NCBI GenBank assembly: GCA_023401925.1
Contig: JAEXDA010000011.1
Span: 43,408-107,407, forward strand
Origin: Bacillota bacterium
Lineage (GTDB): Bacteria; Bacillota; UBA4882; UBA8346
DNA length: 64,000 bases
Direction: 5' to 3'
Both the position numbers and the translations under genes were made by a program. This document shows positions 17,148-26,442 of the stretch, in pieces. How positions within the stretch are numbered: position 1 is the stretch's first letter; each line of letters begins with the position of its first letter. The notes below the pieces were generated by a model that searched no databases, was not told the origin of the DNA, and worked only from the letters and a program-made list of their open reading frames with translations.

Positions 17148-18335
17148 TTGAAAATAACTAATGTTAAGGCAATCGTAACTTGTCCGGGAAGAAACTATGT
17201 CATCGTCAAGATTGAAACGGATGAAGGAATCAGTGGGTTCGGCGATGCGACGCTCAATGGAAGAGAACTGGCTGTAGCCGAAATATTGGATAAACATATT
17301 GCGCCACTTTTGCAGGATACTGACCCGGATCGGATTGAGGACACCTGGCAATATATCTTTCGCGGAACATATTGGCGGGGAGGCCCGGTCCTAATGACCG
17401 TTTTAGCTGGAATTGACATGGCGCTATGGGACATTAAGGGTAAAAAGAGTAATCTACCGTTATATTCTCTTCTTGGCGGGAAAAGCCGGAATAAGGTTTT
17501 GTGCTATACCCATGTTTCCGGCCGGGATTTTAAGGAAGTTGCTGCCAATGTTGTTCAATATATGGAACGGGGGTATAAAGCCCTCAGAGTTCAAGTGGGT
17601 ATTCCGGGATGTGTAGGGACATATGGAATTGAAAATGATCCGGGCGATCTGCCGTTTGTTGAGGAATGGGAACCCCGTCCTTACCTGCAGACAATTCCGC
17701 GATTGCTGGAGTATTTACGCGCGGAAGTGGGATTTGAATTGGAACTACTTCATGATGTTCATGAACGTTTGACTCCGGTGGAGGCCAAAATTTTGGCTAA
17801 AGACTTAGAGCCATATCAGTTATTCTTTTTAGAAGATCCTTTGCGGCCTGAACATAAAGAAAGTTTTAGTGTCATTCGGCAAGGCGCAGCAATTCCTATT
17901 GCCATGGGTGAGCTATTTAATACAAAATGGGATTGTACAACACTTTTTGAAAAACAACTCATCGACTACATTCGTTGTGATATTAGCCATATTGGAGGAG
18001 TTACCGAAGCCAGAAAAATTGCCAATTGGGCCGAGATTTATCATATTAAAACTGCGTGGCATGGACCGTCCGATATATCGCCTATCAGTCATTTGGCTAA
18101 TGTGCATCTGGATTTGGCGGTTACCAACTTCGGTATTCAAGAGCAATGCCAATTTGAACCGCAAGTTAAAGATGTCTTTTCCGCAGTGCCGATTTTCAAA
18201 GACGGGTACTTAACTGTTCCCGACAAGCCTGGAATTGGTTGTGAAATTGATGAAACGGCAGCCGCGCGTTATCCTTATAAACGAAGTTACCTACCGGTAT
18301 CCCGGCGTAAGGACGGCACGGTTCAAGATTGGTAA
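17148..18335 (+). CDS. Mannonate dehydratase-family enolase superfamily enzyme (ManD/RspA type)
   Basis: A 395-residue enolase-superfamily protein. It aligns by eye over its whole length with E. coli RspA/ManD-type proteins: VTCPGRNYVIVKIETDEGI, GDATLNGRELAVA, WRGGPVLMTVLAGIDMALWD, GHR-type HDVHERLTP, the metal-ligand run LHDVHE..EDPL..GELFN, HGPSDISPISHLA, and a C-terminal YPYKRSYLPVSR. The expected reaction is dehydration of D-mannonate (or a related hexonate such as gluconate) to 2-keto-3-deoxy sugar acid. It stands behind a GntR gene and ahead of an ABC sugar importer. Some RspA-like members have low activity, so the substrate is uncertain. Confidence 0.85.
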   Translation: MKITNVKAIVTCPGRNYVIVKIETDEGISGFGDATLNGRELAVAEILDKHIAPLLQDTDPDRIEDTWQYIFRGTYWRGGPVLMTVLAGIDMALWDIKGKKSNLPLYSLLGGKSRNKVLCYTHVSGRDFKEVAANVVQYMERGYKALRVQVGIPGCVGTYGIENDPGDLPFVEEWEPRPYLQTIPRLLEYLRAEVGFELELLHDVHERLTPVEAKILAKDLEPYQLFFLEDPLRPEHKESFSVIRQGAAIPIAMGELFNTKWDCTTLFEKQLIDYIRCDISHIGGVTEARKIANWAEIYHIKTAWHGPSDISPISHLANVHLDLAVTNFGIQEQCQFEPQVKDVFSAVPIFKDGYLTVPDKPGIGCEIDETAAARYPYKRSYLPVSRRKDGTVQDW

Positions 18336-18508
18336 GTCATCATTTTTTCATTGTCAGACTCCATGATAATGAATGCAGCCACCTATTGCCGGCTTTATGG
18401 CAGCCGTTAAGAGAAAGATAATATTGCATCATAAAAGGAGATGGTTCATGGACAAACAGAAAACGGCTTAAAGCGGTTGGTTAAATGCAAAAAAAGGGAG
18501 GAATTATA

Positions 18509-19822
18509 ATGAGTCTAAAGAAACTTTTTGGCTTAATCAGTGGTGGTATGATTGCTTTATTGCTTTTGAGTACGGTGAATTCTCTTGCAAGTGATAAAGT
18601 AACTATCCGGTATCTTACACACAGTGTATTGGAAGAACCTGCGCGAACGGTTATTCTAAAAGGGATTAAAGATTTTGAACATAAGTATCCGAATATTCAT
18701 ATTGAAGTGGAAGCGGTTCCCAATGATCAAATACAACAAAAGATCTTTACTTATGCTGCGGCGGGAATGTTACCGGATGTCGTGGGATTGCAAGGAGTAG
18801 GGATTGAACCGTTTGCTTCCAATGGTAACTTGTTGGATATTGCGGTGCTTGTCAAAAAAGATAAGTTGGATAAAGAGTTCTTCAGTCTGGAAGCAGCGAC
18901 CGGGTTAAATGGAAAAGTATATGGATTACCCCTTTATGGCGGTACGGACGCCTTATTTTATAACCCAAAGTTGTTTCAAGAGGCTGGCTTAAATCCCAAT
19001 GATCCACCCAAGACTTGGGAACAGTTACTTAATGATGCTAAAAAATTGACGAAGCCGGAAAAAGGGCAATATGGCATGGGTATATACGGTAAGACGGTAC
19101 ATGCCTTGCGAATTATGCATTATATGAGTAATGCCGGCTCTAATGGCGACATTCTACGGCTCAATCGCAAAAAGAACAACAGTTGGGATATTTTGGTCAA
19201 TAGTCCGGATTCGCTTAAAGCATGGGAATATTTAAAGAGCCTTGTGGATAATAAGGTAGTACCACCCAATACCGTCGAATTAACTTATCCTGATTTGATT
19301 AGTCTCTTTGCCCAGGGCAAGGTTGCTATGTTAACCACAGGTCCGTGGGGAATTGCTACGATTAAAGCGGCCAATCCAAATTGCGAGTTTCGAATCGCCA
19401 TGCATCCGACACCGAACGGGAATCCTCCTAGTCTAAGGACGGCGCCGCTGGTTACAGTGATTAATAAAAATACTAAGTATCCAAAGCAGGCGTACACTTT
19501 TCTAAAATATTTAACAGTGAATATCGGTTCGGAAATGGCTGGAGAAGGGTATGGCATATTAACCAGAACTGCTGAAAATAATCCGAAAGTAAAATCCAAT
19601 CCGGCTATGAAAGTTTTCGCCGAACAACAAAAATATGCCTATTTTTCGGCTCAAGAATTATTGCTTCCAGAATGGTTGAAATGTAAGGATCAAGCATGGG
19701 GTCCTGCTTGGGAAAGAATGCTGATCGGGACTGTTTCCCCCAAAGAAGCTGTTAATCAAGGGGCAAAGGCAATGAAAGAGATTTTGGGAGATAAGGGTAA
19801 CTTAATATATCCTACCAATTAA
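18509..19822 (+). CDS. Extracellular sugar-binding protein of an ABC importer
   Basis: About 437 residues. The start is the ATG at 18509 behind GGGAGG. A Sec signal peptide (MSLKKLFGLISGGMIALLLL..SLAS) has no lipobox Cys, which is unusual for a Gram-positive binding protein. The mature part is a family 1 (MalE-like) solute-binding fold: a VTIRYLTHSVLEEPAR start, DVVGLQGVGIEPFA, YGLPLYGGTDALFYN and a hinge GKVAMLTTGPWGIATI. It delivers a sugar or sugar acid to the two permeases downstream. No ATPase gene lies in the locus, so a shared MsmX-type ATPase elsewhere is expected. Confidence 0.88.
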   Translation: MSLKKLFGLISGGMIALLLLSTVNSLASDKVTIRYLTHSVLEEPARTVILKGIKDFEHKYPNIHIEVEAVPNDQIQQKIFTYAAAGMLPDVVGLQGVGIEPFASNGNLLDIAVLVKKDKLDKEFFSLEAATGLNGKVYGLPLYGGTDALFYNPKLFQEAGLNPNDPPKTWEQLLNDAKKLTKPEKGQYGMGIYGKTVHALRIMHYMSNAGSNGDILRLNRKKNNSWDILVNSPDSLKAWEYLKSLVDNKVVPPNTVELTYPDLISLFAQGKVAMLTTGPWGIATIKAANPNCEFRIAMHPTPNGNPPSLRTAPLVTVINKNTKYPKQAYTFLKYLTVNIGSEMAGEGYGILTRTAENNPKVKSNPAMKVFAEQQKYAYFSAQELLLPEWLKCKDQAWGPAWERMLIGTVSPKEAVNQGAKAMKEILGDKGNLIYPTN

Positions 19823-19835
19823 TATTTTGGTTCTC

Positions 19836-19956
19836 GGGGCTGTCCTCATAGGAAATTCATGCCTGATAAGAAATACAATATATTAAAAATAAAACGATTC
19901 AAAGAAACCGCAGATTGTATTTCTTATTGATTTTAAAGTACTTTTTGGACAGCCTC
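19836..19956. repeat. Nested inverted-repeat element (MITE-like or large hairpin)
   Basis: The outer arms GGCTGTCC (19838-19845) and GGACAGCC (19947-19954), extended imperfectly to ~13 bp, enclose inner 14-bp perfect arms ATAAGAAATACAAT (19866-19879) and ATTGTATTTCTTAT (19914-19927). The element nearly fills the gap between the binding-protein and permease genes. It could be a miniature transposable element or an mRNA-processing hairpin that lowers permease expression. Confidence 0.6.
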
Positions 19957-19979
19957 AGATAACAAAGAGGTGGCAATTC

Positions 19980-20858
19980 TTGACTAAAAATAAAACAGGT
20001 TTTTCTTTGTCGTCGCCTGAGATAGCCCCATATGTATTTATTTTCCCCGCAGTGCTTATTTTGGCCGGTTTAATTGTATATCCTACTTTGCTGGCGATTC
20101 AGAATAGTCTTCAGACCGTTGCCGGATACCGATTCGATAATTATTTTAAGATTTTTAAAGACCCCTTAGTATGGCAAACACTTCTAAATACTTGCGTCTT
20201 TGCAATATTGTCCGTGATTGGCCATTATATTCTCGGCTTAATCATTGCATTATTGACGAATGACAAGATTTTTGCCAAAAGTTTTTTTCGAGTTGCTTTT
20301 TTAATACCATGGATGTTTCCGGCGGTGGTACCCGGAATAATTTGGCGTTGGATGCTTCACGGCCAATTCGGAATTATCAATAGTGTTTTACAGTATTTGG
20401 GTTTCGTAAAAGACTATGTTCCTTGGCTCGCAAGTCCCAGCACTGCTCTTATTATGGTGATTGTGGCCAATATTTGGAGAGGATATCCGTTGTATGTGGC
20501 TACACTTTTGGCCGGGTTGCAAACAATTCCGCAATCGTTGTATGAATCTGCCGAAGTTGATGGCGCAAATTGGTTTAAAACTTTTTGGTATATAACATTG
20601 CCCCAATTGAAAGAAGTATCGGTCGTTATGATATTGACCGACCTTATCTGGCAATTTAACAATTTTACGATGGTCCAAACGATGACAATGGGTGGGCCTA
20701 GTCACTATAGTGAAGTATTACCTACTTTGATTTATAAAAATGCGTTTAATTATAACGATTACTCTTTGGCTTCCGCTTTAGGAATATTCCTATTATTGAT
20801 TATGCTGATTCCAGGTGGCTTTTATGTATGGCGTTCATTGCGAAAAGACGGCGCCTGA
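19980..20858 (+). CDS. ABC sugar permease, MalF/UgpA type
   Basis: A 292-residue inner-membrane permease with six predicted helices (first at about 14-35) and the EAA loop ESAEVDGANWFKTFWYITLP (about 190-209), which docks the ATPase. The start is TTG at 19980, eight bases after GAGGTGG. It pairs with the next gene and the upstream binding protein to import a sugar or sugar acid. Confidence 0.9.
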   Translation: MTKNKTGFSLSSPEIAPYVFIFPAVLILAGLIVYPTLLAIQNSLQTVAGYRFDNYFKIFKDPLVWQTLLNTCVFAILSVIGHYILGLIIALLTNDKIFAKSFFRVAFLIPWMFPAVVPGIIWRWMLHGQFGIINSVLQYLGFVKDYVPWLASPSTALIMVIVANIWRGYPLYVATLLAGLQTIPQSLYESAEVDGANWFKTFWYITLPQLKEVSVVMILTDLIWQFNNFTMVQTMTMGGPSHYSEVLPTLIYKNAFNYNDYSLASALGIFLLLIMLIPGGFYVWRSLRKDGA

Positions 20859-20903
20859 ATTGATAATAAAGAAAAACGGGAACCTCAAAAAGAAGGGGAG
20901 GCA

Positions 20904-21746
20904 GTGAAATTGCAACATAAAAATGAATCTATCGTAACTACTTTCCGGACGATTATTAGTGCAATTTTGTTAATCGCCATTTTGTTTCCTTTTATATCCA
21001 TTATCTTAACTTCGTTTAAACCTTTAGAGGAAGCGATGAGTGTGCCCCCTAAACTTTTCCCATTCCACTGGACTTGGGGCGCTTACCAAAGATTGTTCGG
21101 CCCCCGGAATTTTGATATTTATATTACCAACAGCTTAGTTGTTGCTTGTTTATCGGTAGCCTTTTCTTCGATAATTGGTGGTTGGACTGCTTATGGATTA
21201 TCGCGTTTTTGGTTCAAAGGAAAGTCTTCTGTAAATGCATTTATTTTGATATGTTTGAGCTTTCCCGGTCCGTTGTTGGTTATCCCCTATTTTCAGATCA
21301 TGATTAAGATTCATTTATTCAACTCAATAGTAGCATTGATCTTAGCCTATTTGACATTCACTTTACCCTTTGTAACCTGGATGTTGAAGGCATATTTCGA
21401 TACGATTCCCCGGGAACTGGATGAGGCGGCAATCATTGACGGCTGTTCCTATTATGCCATATTTTGGAGGATTGTTTTGCCATTGTCAAAACCCGGTTTT
21501 GTCGCAATCGGTATTTATGCATTTTTAAATGCCTGGAATGAATATATGTTTGGATTGACATTAACCAGTTCCGAAGCTTCAAAGACGATACCGGTTGCAT
21601 TGGGTTCGCTGCTGGGCGAGTTCATGACGGATTGGTCTTGCATCATGTCGGGAGCAGTTATTGCATCCCTTCCAGTCCTTATTATTTTCTTCTTTATGCA
21701 AAAACAGTTGATTTATGGCTTGACCGGCGGGGCTGTTAAGGGGTAA
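20904..21746 (+). CDS. ABC sugar permease, MalG/UgpE type
   Basis: A 280-residue permease with six helices and the EAA loop DEAAIIDGCSYYAIFWRIVL (about 171-190). It ends with LIYGLTGGAVKG, the typical MalG-type C-terminus. The start is GTG at 20904 after AAGGGGAGG. It forms a heterodimer with the previous permease. A terminator follows at 21862. Confidence 0.9.
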   Translation: MKLQHKNESIVTTFRTIISAILLIAILFPFISIILTSFKPLEEAMSVPPKLFPFHWTWGAYQRLFGPRNFDIYITNSLVVACLSVAFSSIIGGWTAYGLSRFWFKGKSSVNAFILICLSFPGPLLVIPYFQIMIKIHLFNSIVALILAYLTFTLPFVTWMLKAYFDTIPRELDEAAIIDGCSYYAIFWRIVLPLSKPGFVAIGIYAFLNAWNEYMFGLTLTSSEASKTIPVALGSLLGEFMTDWSCIMSGAVIASLPVLIIFFFMQKQLIYGLTGGAVKG

Positions 21747-21861
21747 GCGGCATTCGATTGCTCAGTAACTTTGCTTTTCCAATATGCCTTAAATTTTAAC
21801 TGCGATATGTTTTCAATTCATAGGTTTGATTCATGAAGTGAATTCCAGACAACAAGGTTGA

Positions 21862-21880
21862 CCCCGAATGGGGTTTTTTA
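21862..21880 (+). terminator. Intrinsic terminator of the sugar importer operon
   Basis: ACCCC-GAAT-GGGGT followed by TTTTTT. Short but well formed. Confidence 0.7.
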
Positions 21881-22167
21881 TTCAGTCAGACTTCATCCTC
21901 TTTTAAATTCCCCTTACGGAACGATAACGAATACCGTATGGATGGGAAAATACCCCACCCCGATATTCCCGATACTAAAAAATCCCCACCGGGTCCCCTT
22001 CGCAACTTGACAAAAAGCATCATCAATGGAAAAAAGTAAAGTGGTCATAAACGGAAAAAAGGATTGGAGAAATGAAAAAAAGGTTTGGATATTCCCATCG
22101 ATTCCCCGGAGAGATGGGGGAGATTAATCAGAATTAAAGGAAACGGGATGATTGGGGTTATCATATG

Positions 22168-22260
22168 TTAGTTCCGTGTCACCAGAGACTCCCGAATCAA
22201 AATCCACTCCAGCCTGAAGTTACCAAAGAGAAAGCGAATCCTGCCATAAATAAATAAGGA
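22168..22260 (-). pseudogene. Possible C-terminal relic of a LacI-family regulator
   Basis: On the minus strand, the codons before a TAA at 22168-22170 read GNFRLEWILIRESLVTRN. LIRES near the end of a protein is the hallmark C-terminus of LacI/PurR-type repressors. No upstream part is recognisable, so this is a weak relic call. The rest of 21881-22329 shows nothing I can support. Confidence 0.3.
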
Positions 22261-22329
22261 CGAACGAAAAAGCTTTTAAAAACGTCCAGTCTAAATATGT
22301 GATATTTCTGTTACTTCATCGCATCATAG

Positions 22330-22359
22330 TTGACAGGCACTTGGCATTCCATATATAAT
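22330..22359 (+). promoter_or_regulatory. Promoter of the purine importer operon
   Basis: TTGACA (22330-22335), an 18-bp spacer and TATAAT (22354-22359): both hexamers are perfect. The resulting leader is about 140 nt. It contains a small AAGGTG/CACCTT hairpin near 22399-22414 but no purine-riboswitch core that I can see. Confidence 0.8.
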
Positions 22360-22509
22360 GAAATTAGATCGGATGATCAAAAAAATTGTAAAAAAAGGTG
22401 TATCCACCTTAAAAGCGGAATAATCAAAAATATACTTTGATGGGGGGCGGTTGGCAGTTTTTAGTTGGTTTTTGGGAAGTATTTATTAAAAGGAGGTTTT
22501 TTTAGAGAA

Positions 22510-23595
22510 ATGAGAAAGTTGATGAAATTAGGGTTGTTGGTTATCTGTATCGCCATGGTTGTGATGGCATTCAGCGCTGGTTATGCCGCTGATTCCAAAT
22601 TTAAAGTTGCATTCATGTATGTAGGACCTGTCGGTGATGCCGGTTGGACCTATGCTCATGATCTGGGCCGCAAATATTTGGTCAAACAACTCCCCAATGT
22701 TGAAACCACCTATGTGGAATCGGTTCCCGAAGGCGCCGATGCTGAACGCGTTTTGGCCGATTTAGCCGAAAAGGGCCATAAGATAATCTTCGCTACCAGC
22801 TTTGGATATATGGATCCGGTGATCAAAGTCGCCGCCCGTTACCCCAATGTAGTCTTCATGCACTGCAGCGGCTATAAAACCGCTAAAAATGTCGGGACCT
22901 ATATGGACCGGGATTATGAAGGACGTTACCTCGGCGGTGTTGCCGCCGCAAAATATACTAAGAATAACCTGGTTGGTTATGTAGGAGCCTATCCTATTCC
23001 TGAAGTTGTCCGCTGCATCAATGCTTTCACTTTGGGCGCCCAATCCATCAATCCCCAGATCAAAGTGAAAGTTGTCTGGACCAATACCTGGTATGATCCG
23101 GCTGCCGAAAAAGCCGCCGCGGTGAGTTTAATCAATGCCGGCGCTGGTCTAATTACTATGAATCAAGATACCCCAGCCGCCATGCAGGCCGCTGAAGAAA
23201 AGGGCTTGTTCGCCATCAGCAATGACAGCGACATGCGCGCTTTCGCCCCCAAATCCATTATCACCGGACAAGTCGCCGAGTGGGGCCCATACTATGTCAA
23301 AGTTGTGAAATCCGTGATCAACAAGACCTGGAAATCAGGCCAATATTGGGGCGGTTTAAAGGATGGCATTGTCGGCCTTTCCCCATATGGTACCTTTGTG
23401 TCCGAAGATGTTAAAAAGTTAGTCGAACAGAAAAAGCAGATTTTGATCAAGGATGATTACGCCGTATTTGCCGGTCCCATCAAAGACCAGAGCGGCGCCG
23501 TCAAAATCAAAGCCGGTCAAAAAATGACCGATAATGAGATGTTGTCTTTCGACTGGTTCGTCCAGGGAATCGAAGGAACCATTCCGAAACAATGA
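22510..23595 (+). CDS. BMP-family purine/nucleoside-binding protein
   Basis: About 361 residues. A Sec signal peptide (MRKLMKLGLLVICIAMVVMA, then FSAGYAAD) ends in an Ala-x-Ala-like site with no lipobox. Mature BMP (PnrA/Med) fold: FKVAFMYVGPVGDAGWTYAH, the signature DRDYEGRYLGGVAAA and VGYVGAYPIPEVVRCINAF. Such proteins bind nucleosides or purine bases for the YufO-P-Q/NupABC class of importers. The synonymous codon choice is markedly C-rich compared with neighbours, which fits high expression. ATG 22510 is taken; its spacing from AAAAGGAGG is long (13 nt), and ATG 22522 is an alternative. It is first in the 22.5-32.7 kb operon. Confidence 0.88.
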   Translation: MRKLMKLGLLVICIAMVVMAFSAGYAADSKFKVAFMYVGPVGDAGWTYAHDLGRKYLVKQLPNVETTYVESVPEGADAERVLADLAEKGHKIIFATSFGYMDPVIKVAARYPNVVFMHCSGYKTAKNVGTYMDRDYEGRYLGGVAAAKYTKNNLVGYVGAYPIPEVVRCINAFTLGAQSINPQIKVKVVWTNTWYDPAAEKAAAVSLINAGAGLITMNQDTPAAMQAAEEKGLFAISNDSDMRAFAPKSIITGQVAEWGPYYVKVVKSVINKTWKSGQYWGGLKDGIVGLSPYGTFVSEDVKKLVEQKKQILIKDDYAVFAGPIKDQSGAVKIKAGQKMTDNEMLSFDWFVQGIEGTIPKQ

Positions 23596-23602
23596 ATTTC
23601 AG

Positions 23603-23629
23603 CGCCCACCGGCCTAAATCCGGTAGGCG
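23603..23629 (+). terminator. First hairpin after the binding-protein gene
   Basis: CGCCCACCGG and CCGGTAGGCG form a 10-bp stem with one mismatch, right after the stop. Together with the next hairpin it probably limits transcription into the ATPase/permease genes, or caps the 3' end of a more abundant bmp mRNA. Confidence 0.6.
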
Positions 23630-23637
23630 AGTTCACC

Positions 23638-23697
23638 CCAATAAAATGAGCCACTGGCGGTAGATGTCATTTGACGGCTACCGCCGGTGTTTATTGG
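23638..23697 (+). terminator. Second, larger hairpin between importer genes
   Basis: Outer arms CCAATAAA/TTTATTGG and inner arms CACTGGCGGTAG/CTACCGCCGGTG (one G-U) form a 20-bp interrupted stem. There is no long T-run, so partial termination or mRNA stabilisation is likely. Confidence 0.6.
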
Positions 23698-23791
23698 TCT
23701 GATATGGTAATTCTTGTTAATACCACTTGCTTCTGCAGCGATCCTGGGCCGGTATGGAGCCCCGGGTCAAAATTGATAAAGGGATGATCGT

Positions 23792-25309
23792 ATGAGTACC
23801 ATTCCAATGGTTGAAATGATTAAGATTACCAAGAAGTTTCCGGGAGTTGTCGCCAATGACGAAGTGTCATTTGCAGTCAAAGCCGGGGAAGTTCATGCTT
23901 TGCTTGGTGAAAACGGCGCCGGTAAAAGTACCTTGATGAGCGTCTTAACCGGCCTGTACCGGCCGGAGGCTGGGGAAATTAAAGTTGACGGCAAAAAAGT
24001 TGAGCTTTTATCACCGCGGGATGCCGTGCGGAATGGTATCGGCATGGTTCATCAGCATTTTAAATTGGTACAGCCCTTTACGGCGGCTGAAAATATTATG
24101 CTGGGTCTAAAAGGCTTACAACAGGTTTATCATGTTAGAAGAATCGAAACGGAAATACGGGAATGTTCCCAAAAATACGGTTTAGCGATTGATCCCCATG
24201 CCAAAATCTGGCAACTTTCAGTGGGTGAGCAACAAAGAGTCGAAATCGTCAAAATGTTATTCCGGGGCGCTGAAATCCTTATTTTGGATGAGCCGACGGC
24301 GGTGCTTACACCCCAGGAATCGACTGAACTTTATAAGACATTACGCAGTATGGCAAATCACGGTAAGGCTGTGATCGTGATATCCCATAAAATGAATGAA
24401 GTGATGGAAAATACCGATAGTATCACGGTTTTGCGGGACGGCAAAAACGTCGGTACCGTGAAGACTAATTTAACCAGTGAAAGCGAACTGGCTAAAATGA
24501 TGGTGGGCCGAGATATTATTCGCAAAATAGAGAAGGAAAAATCTTTAGAGGGCGCTCAAGTCCTAAAGATTCAAAATATATCCGCCGTCGGCGACCGGGG
24601 ACACTTAACCCTGAAAGAGGTTTCCCTTGATATTAAAGCTGGGGAAATTCTGGGTATCGCCGGAGTGGCCGGCAACGGCCAAAAGGACTTGGCGGAAGCC
24701 ATCGCCGGGCTCAGACATGTCAAATGCGGCCGGATTTTCATCGGCAAGCGCGATTGCACCGGAACCAGCAGTCAGAAATTAATCGACGCCGGGGTCAGTT
24801 ATATTCCGGAAGACCGGATGACCACCGGACTGGTCCCCAATTTAAATGCTTTTGAAAACATGGTCCTAAAGAGTTACCGCAAGATGAAAGGCTGGTTTAT
24901 TAATTGGAATAAAATCCGCAGCATCACCAATGAACTCATTGAACGGTTCGATATCAAGGTTTCCAGTCCCAATTATCCCATTAAGATGATGTCGGGCGGT
25001 AATTTGCAGAAATTATTGCTGGCCAGGGAAATCGAATCCAATCCCAATTTAATCGTAGCCGTTTACCCCATGCGGGGCCTGGATATCGGGGCGACGGAAA
25101 GCATCCGCAAACTGTTGTTGGAACAACGGAAGTCGGGAAAAGCGATTTTGCTTATTTCCGAGGAGCTGGAAGAGCTCTTCGAGCTTTCGGACCGGATTGC
25201 GGTGCTTCATGCCGGTGAAATCATGGGGGTAGTCAATCCCACCGAGACAACTATCGAAGCCTTAGGATTGATGATGGCTGGGAAAAGGATGATGGAGTGT
25301 AATGCGTAA
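23792..25309 (+). CDS. Purine/nucleoside ABC importer, double ATPase subunit
   Basis: A 505-residue protein with two ABC domains, as in YufO/NupA. The first has Walker A LLGENGAGKSTLM, signature LSVGEQQRVEI and Walker B ILILDEPTAVL. The second has a degenerate Walker A (GVAGNGQKDLAEA), signature MMSGGNLQKLLLARE and Walker B-like NLIVAVYPMRGLD, as usual for this class. It energises uptake of purine nucleosides or bases with the BMP protein. The stop overlaps the next permease start by 8 bases. Confidence 0.92.
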   Translation: MSTIPMVEMIKITKKFPGVVANDEVSFAVKAGEVHALLGENGAGKSTLMSVLTGLYRPEAGEIKVDGKKVELLSPRDAVRNGIGMVHQHFKLVQPFTAAENIMLGLKGLQQVYHVRRIETEIRECSQKYGLAIDPHAKIWQLSVGEQQRVEIVKMLFRGAEILILDEPTAVLTPQESTELYKTLRSMANHGKAVIVISHKMNEVMENTDSITVLRDGKNVGTVKTNLTSESELAKMMVGRDIIRKIEKEKSLEGAQVLKIQNISAVGDRGHLTLKEVSLDIKAGEILGIAGVAGNGQKDLAEAIAGLRHVKCGRIFIGKRDCTGTSSQKLIDAGVSYIPEDRMTTGLVPNLNAFENMVLKSYRKMKGWFINWNKIRSITNELIERFDIKVSSPNYPIKMMSGGNLQKLLLAREIESNPNLIVAVYPMRGLDIGATESIRKLLLEQRKSGKAILLISEELEELFELSDRIAVLHAGEIMGVVNPTETTIEALGLMMAGKRMMECNA

Positions 25310-26366
25310 CATTCTTAAAAATTGGTATTTTGAAAAGACGAATGAGACTTCCAAGGCCGCAATCTTTGGAGTTCCCATTATATCCTTGCTTATGGGCCTG
25401 ATTTTTGCCGGGATTTTCTTCTCCTTGACCGGTAGAAATCCTTTTACCATATACCTCTTGATGTTCCATGGCGCCTTTGGTTCGGCCTACGGACTCTCGG
25501 AAACCGTGGTCAAGGCAATTCCTTTGATGATAACCGGTCTGGCGGTCTCGCTGGCTTTCCGGATGAAACTCTGGAATATCGGGGCTGAGGGCCAGTTTTT
25601 TATGGGGGCCTTCGCCGCCAGCGGTATTGCTTTAACGTTTCCCAATTGGCCTGCCTATTTTTTATTACCGGCCATGTTGATTGCCGGGTTTGTGATGGGA
25701 GGAATCTGGGGCCTGGTCCCGGCGATTCCCCGGGCCTATTTTAAGGTGAATGAAACCATCAGTACTTTGCTCTTGAACTATGTCGCCATCCTTTGGGTGG
25801 ATTTTTTGGTTTTCGGTCCCTGGCGGGATCCCCACGGTTTCAATTTCCCGTATTCAACGCCTTTTTCCGCCGGCGCCACTTTGCCCGCTTTCGGGCATAC
25901 CCGGATTCATTGGGGGCTTTTCGTAGGTCTGGTCATTGCGGTAATTTTTTATTTCGTTTTAAAATATACCAAATGGGGTTATGAAATCAGGGTTTGTGGT
26001 GAAAGTCCCAAGGCGGCCGGTTATGCGGGAATGAATTTTGCGAAAAATATTTTGCTGGTGATGTTTATCAGTGGAGGAGTTGCCGGAATAGCCGGTATGA
26101 CGGAAGTATCCGGAATCACTCAGCGGCTGCAGCAAGGAATTTCACCGGGATACGGCTATACGGCGATTATTGTGGCATGGTTGGGACGGTTAAATCCCTG
26201 GGCGATCATCGTGGTTTCCTTCCTTCTCGGCGGGATGCTGGTAGGCGGTTTCAGCATTCAAACCTCGGGTTTTCCGGCCGCCACGGTATCCATGTTACAA
26301 GGAGCCATTCTTTTCTTTGTGCTCGGCGGGGAAATTTTGGGTCAATATCGTCTGAAAAAACGGTGA
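25302..26366 (+). CDS. Purine/nucleoside ABC importer permease 1
   Basis: A 354-residue branched-chain-amino-acid-type (BPD_transp_2) permease of the YufP/NupB class, with about nine hydrophobic segments. Conserved blocks are MKLWNIGAEGQFFMGAFAA, NETISTLLLNYVA and GYTAIIVAWLGRLNPW. The start overlaps the ATPase gene. It forms the channel with the next permease. Confidence 0.9.
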   Translation: MRNILKNWYFEKTNETSKAAIFGVPIISLLMGLIFAGIFFSLTGRNPFTIYLLMFHGAFGSAYGLSETVVKAIPLMITGLAVSLAFRMKLWNIGAEGQFFMGAFAASGIALTFPNWPAYFLLPAMLIAGFVMGGIWGLVPAIPRAYFKVNETISTLLLNYVAILWVDFLVFGPWRDPHGFNFPYSTPFSAGATLPAFGHTRIHWGLFVGLVIAVIFYFVLKYTKWGYEIRVCGESPKAAGYAGMNFAKNILLVMFISGGVAGIAGMTEVSGITQRLQQGISPGYGYTAIIVAWLGRLNPWAIIVVSFLLGGMLVGGFSIQTSGFPAATVSMLQGAILFFVLGGEILGQYRLKKR

Positions 26367-26442
26367 GATTTTTTCGATGGAATTGAGAATAAGATTATGA
26401 CGGATAGTTCCTTTGAAAAAGGGATGAAAGGACTGTTGTTCC

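Noticed and set aside
22360..22500. Purine riboswitch upstream of the importer
   Set aside because: I looked for the conserved purine aptamer loops and three-way junction; only a small AAGGTG/CACCTT hairpin is present.
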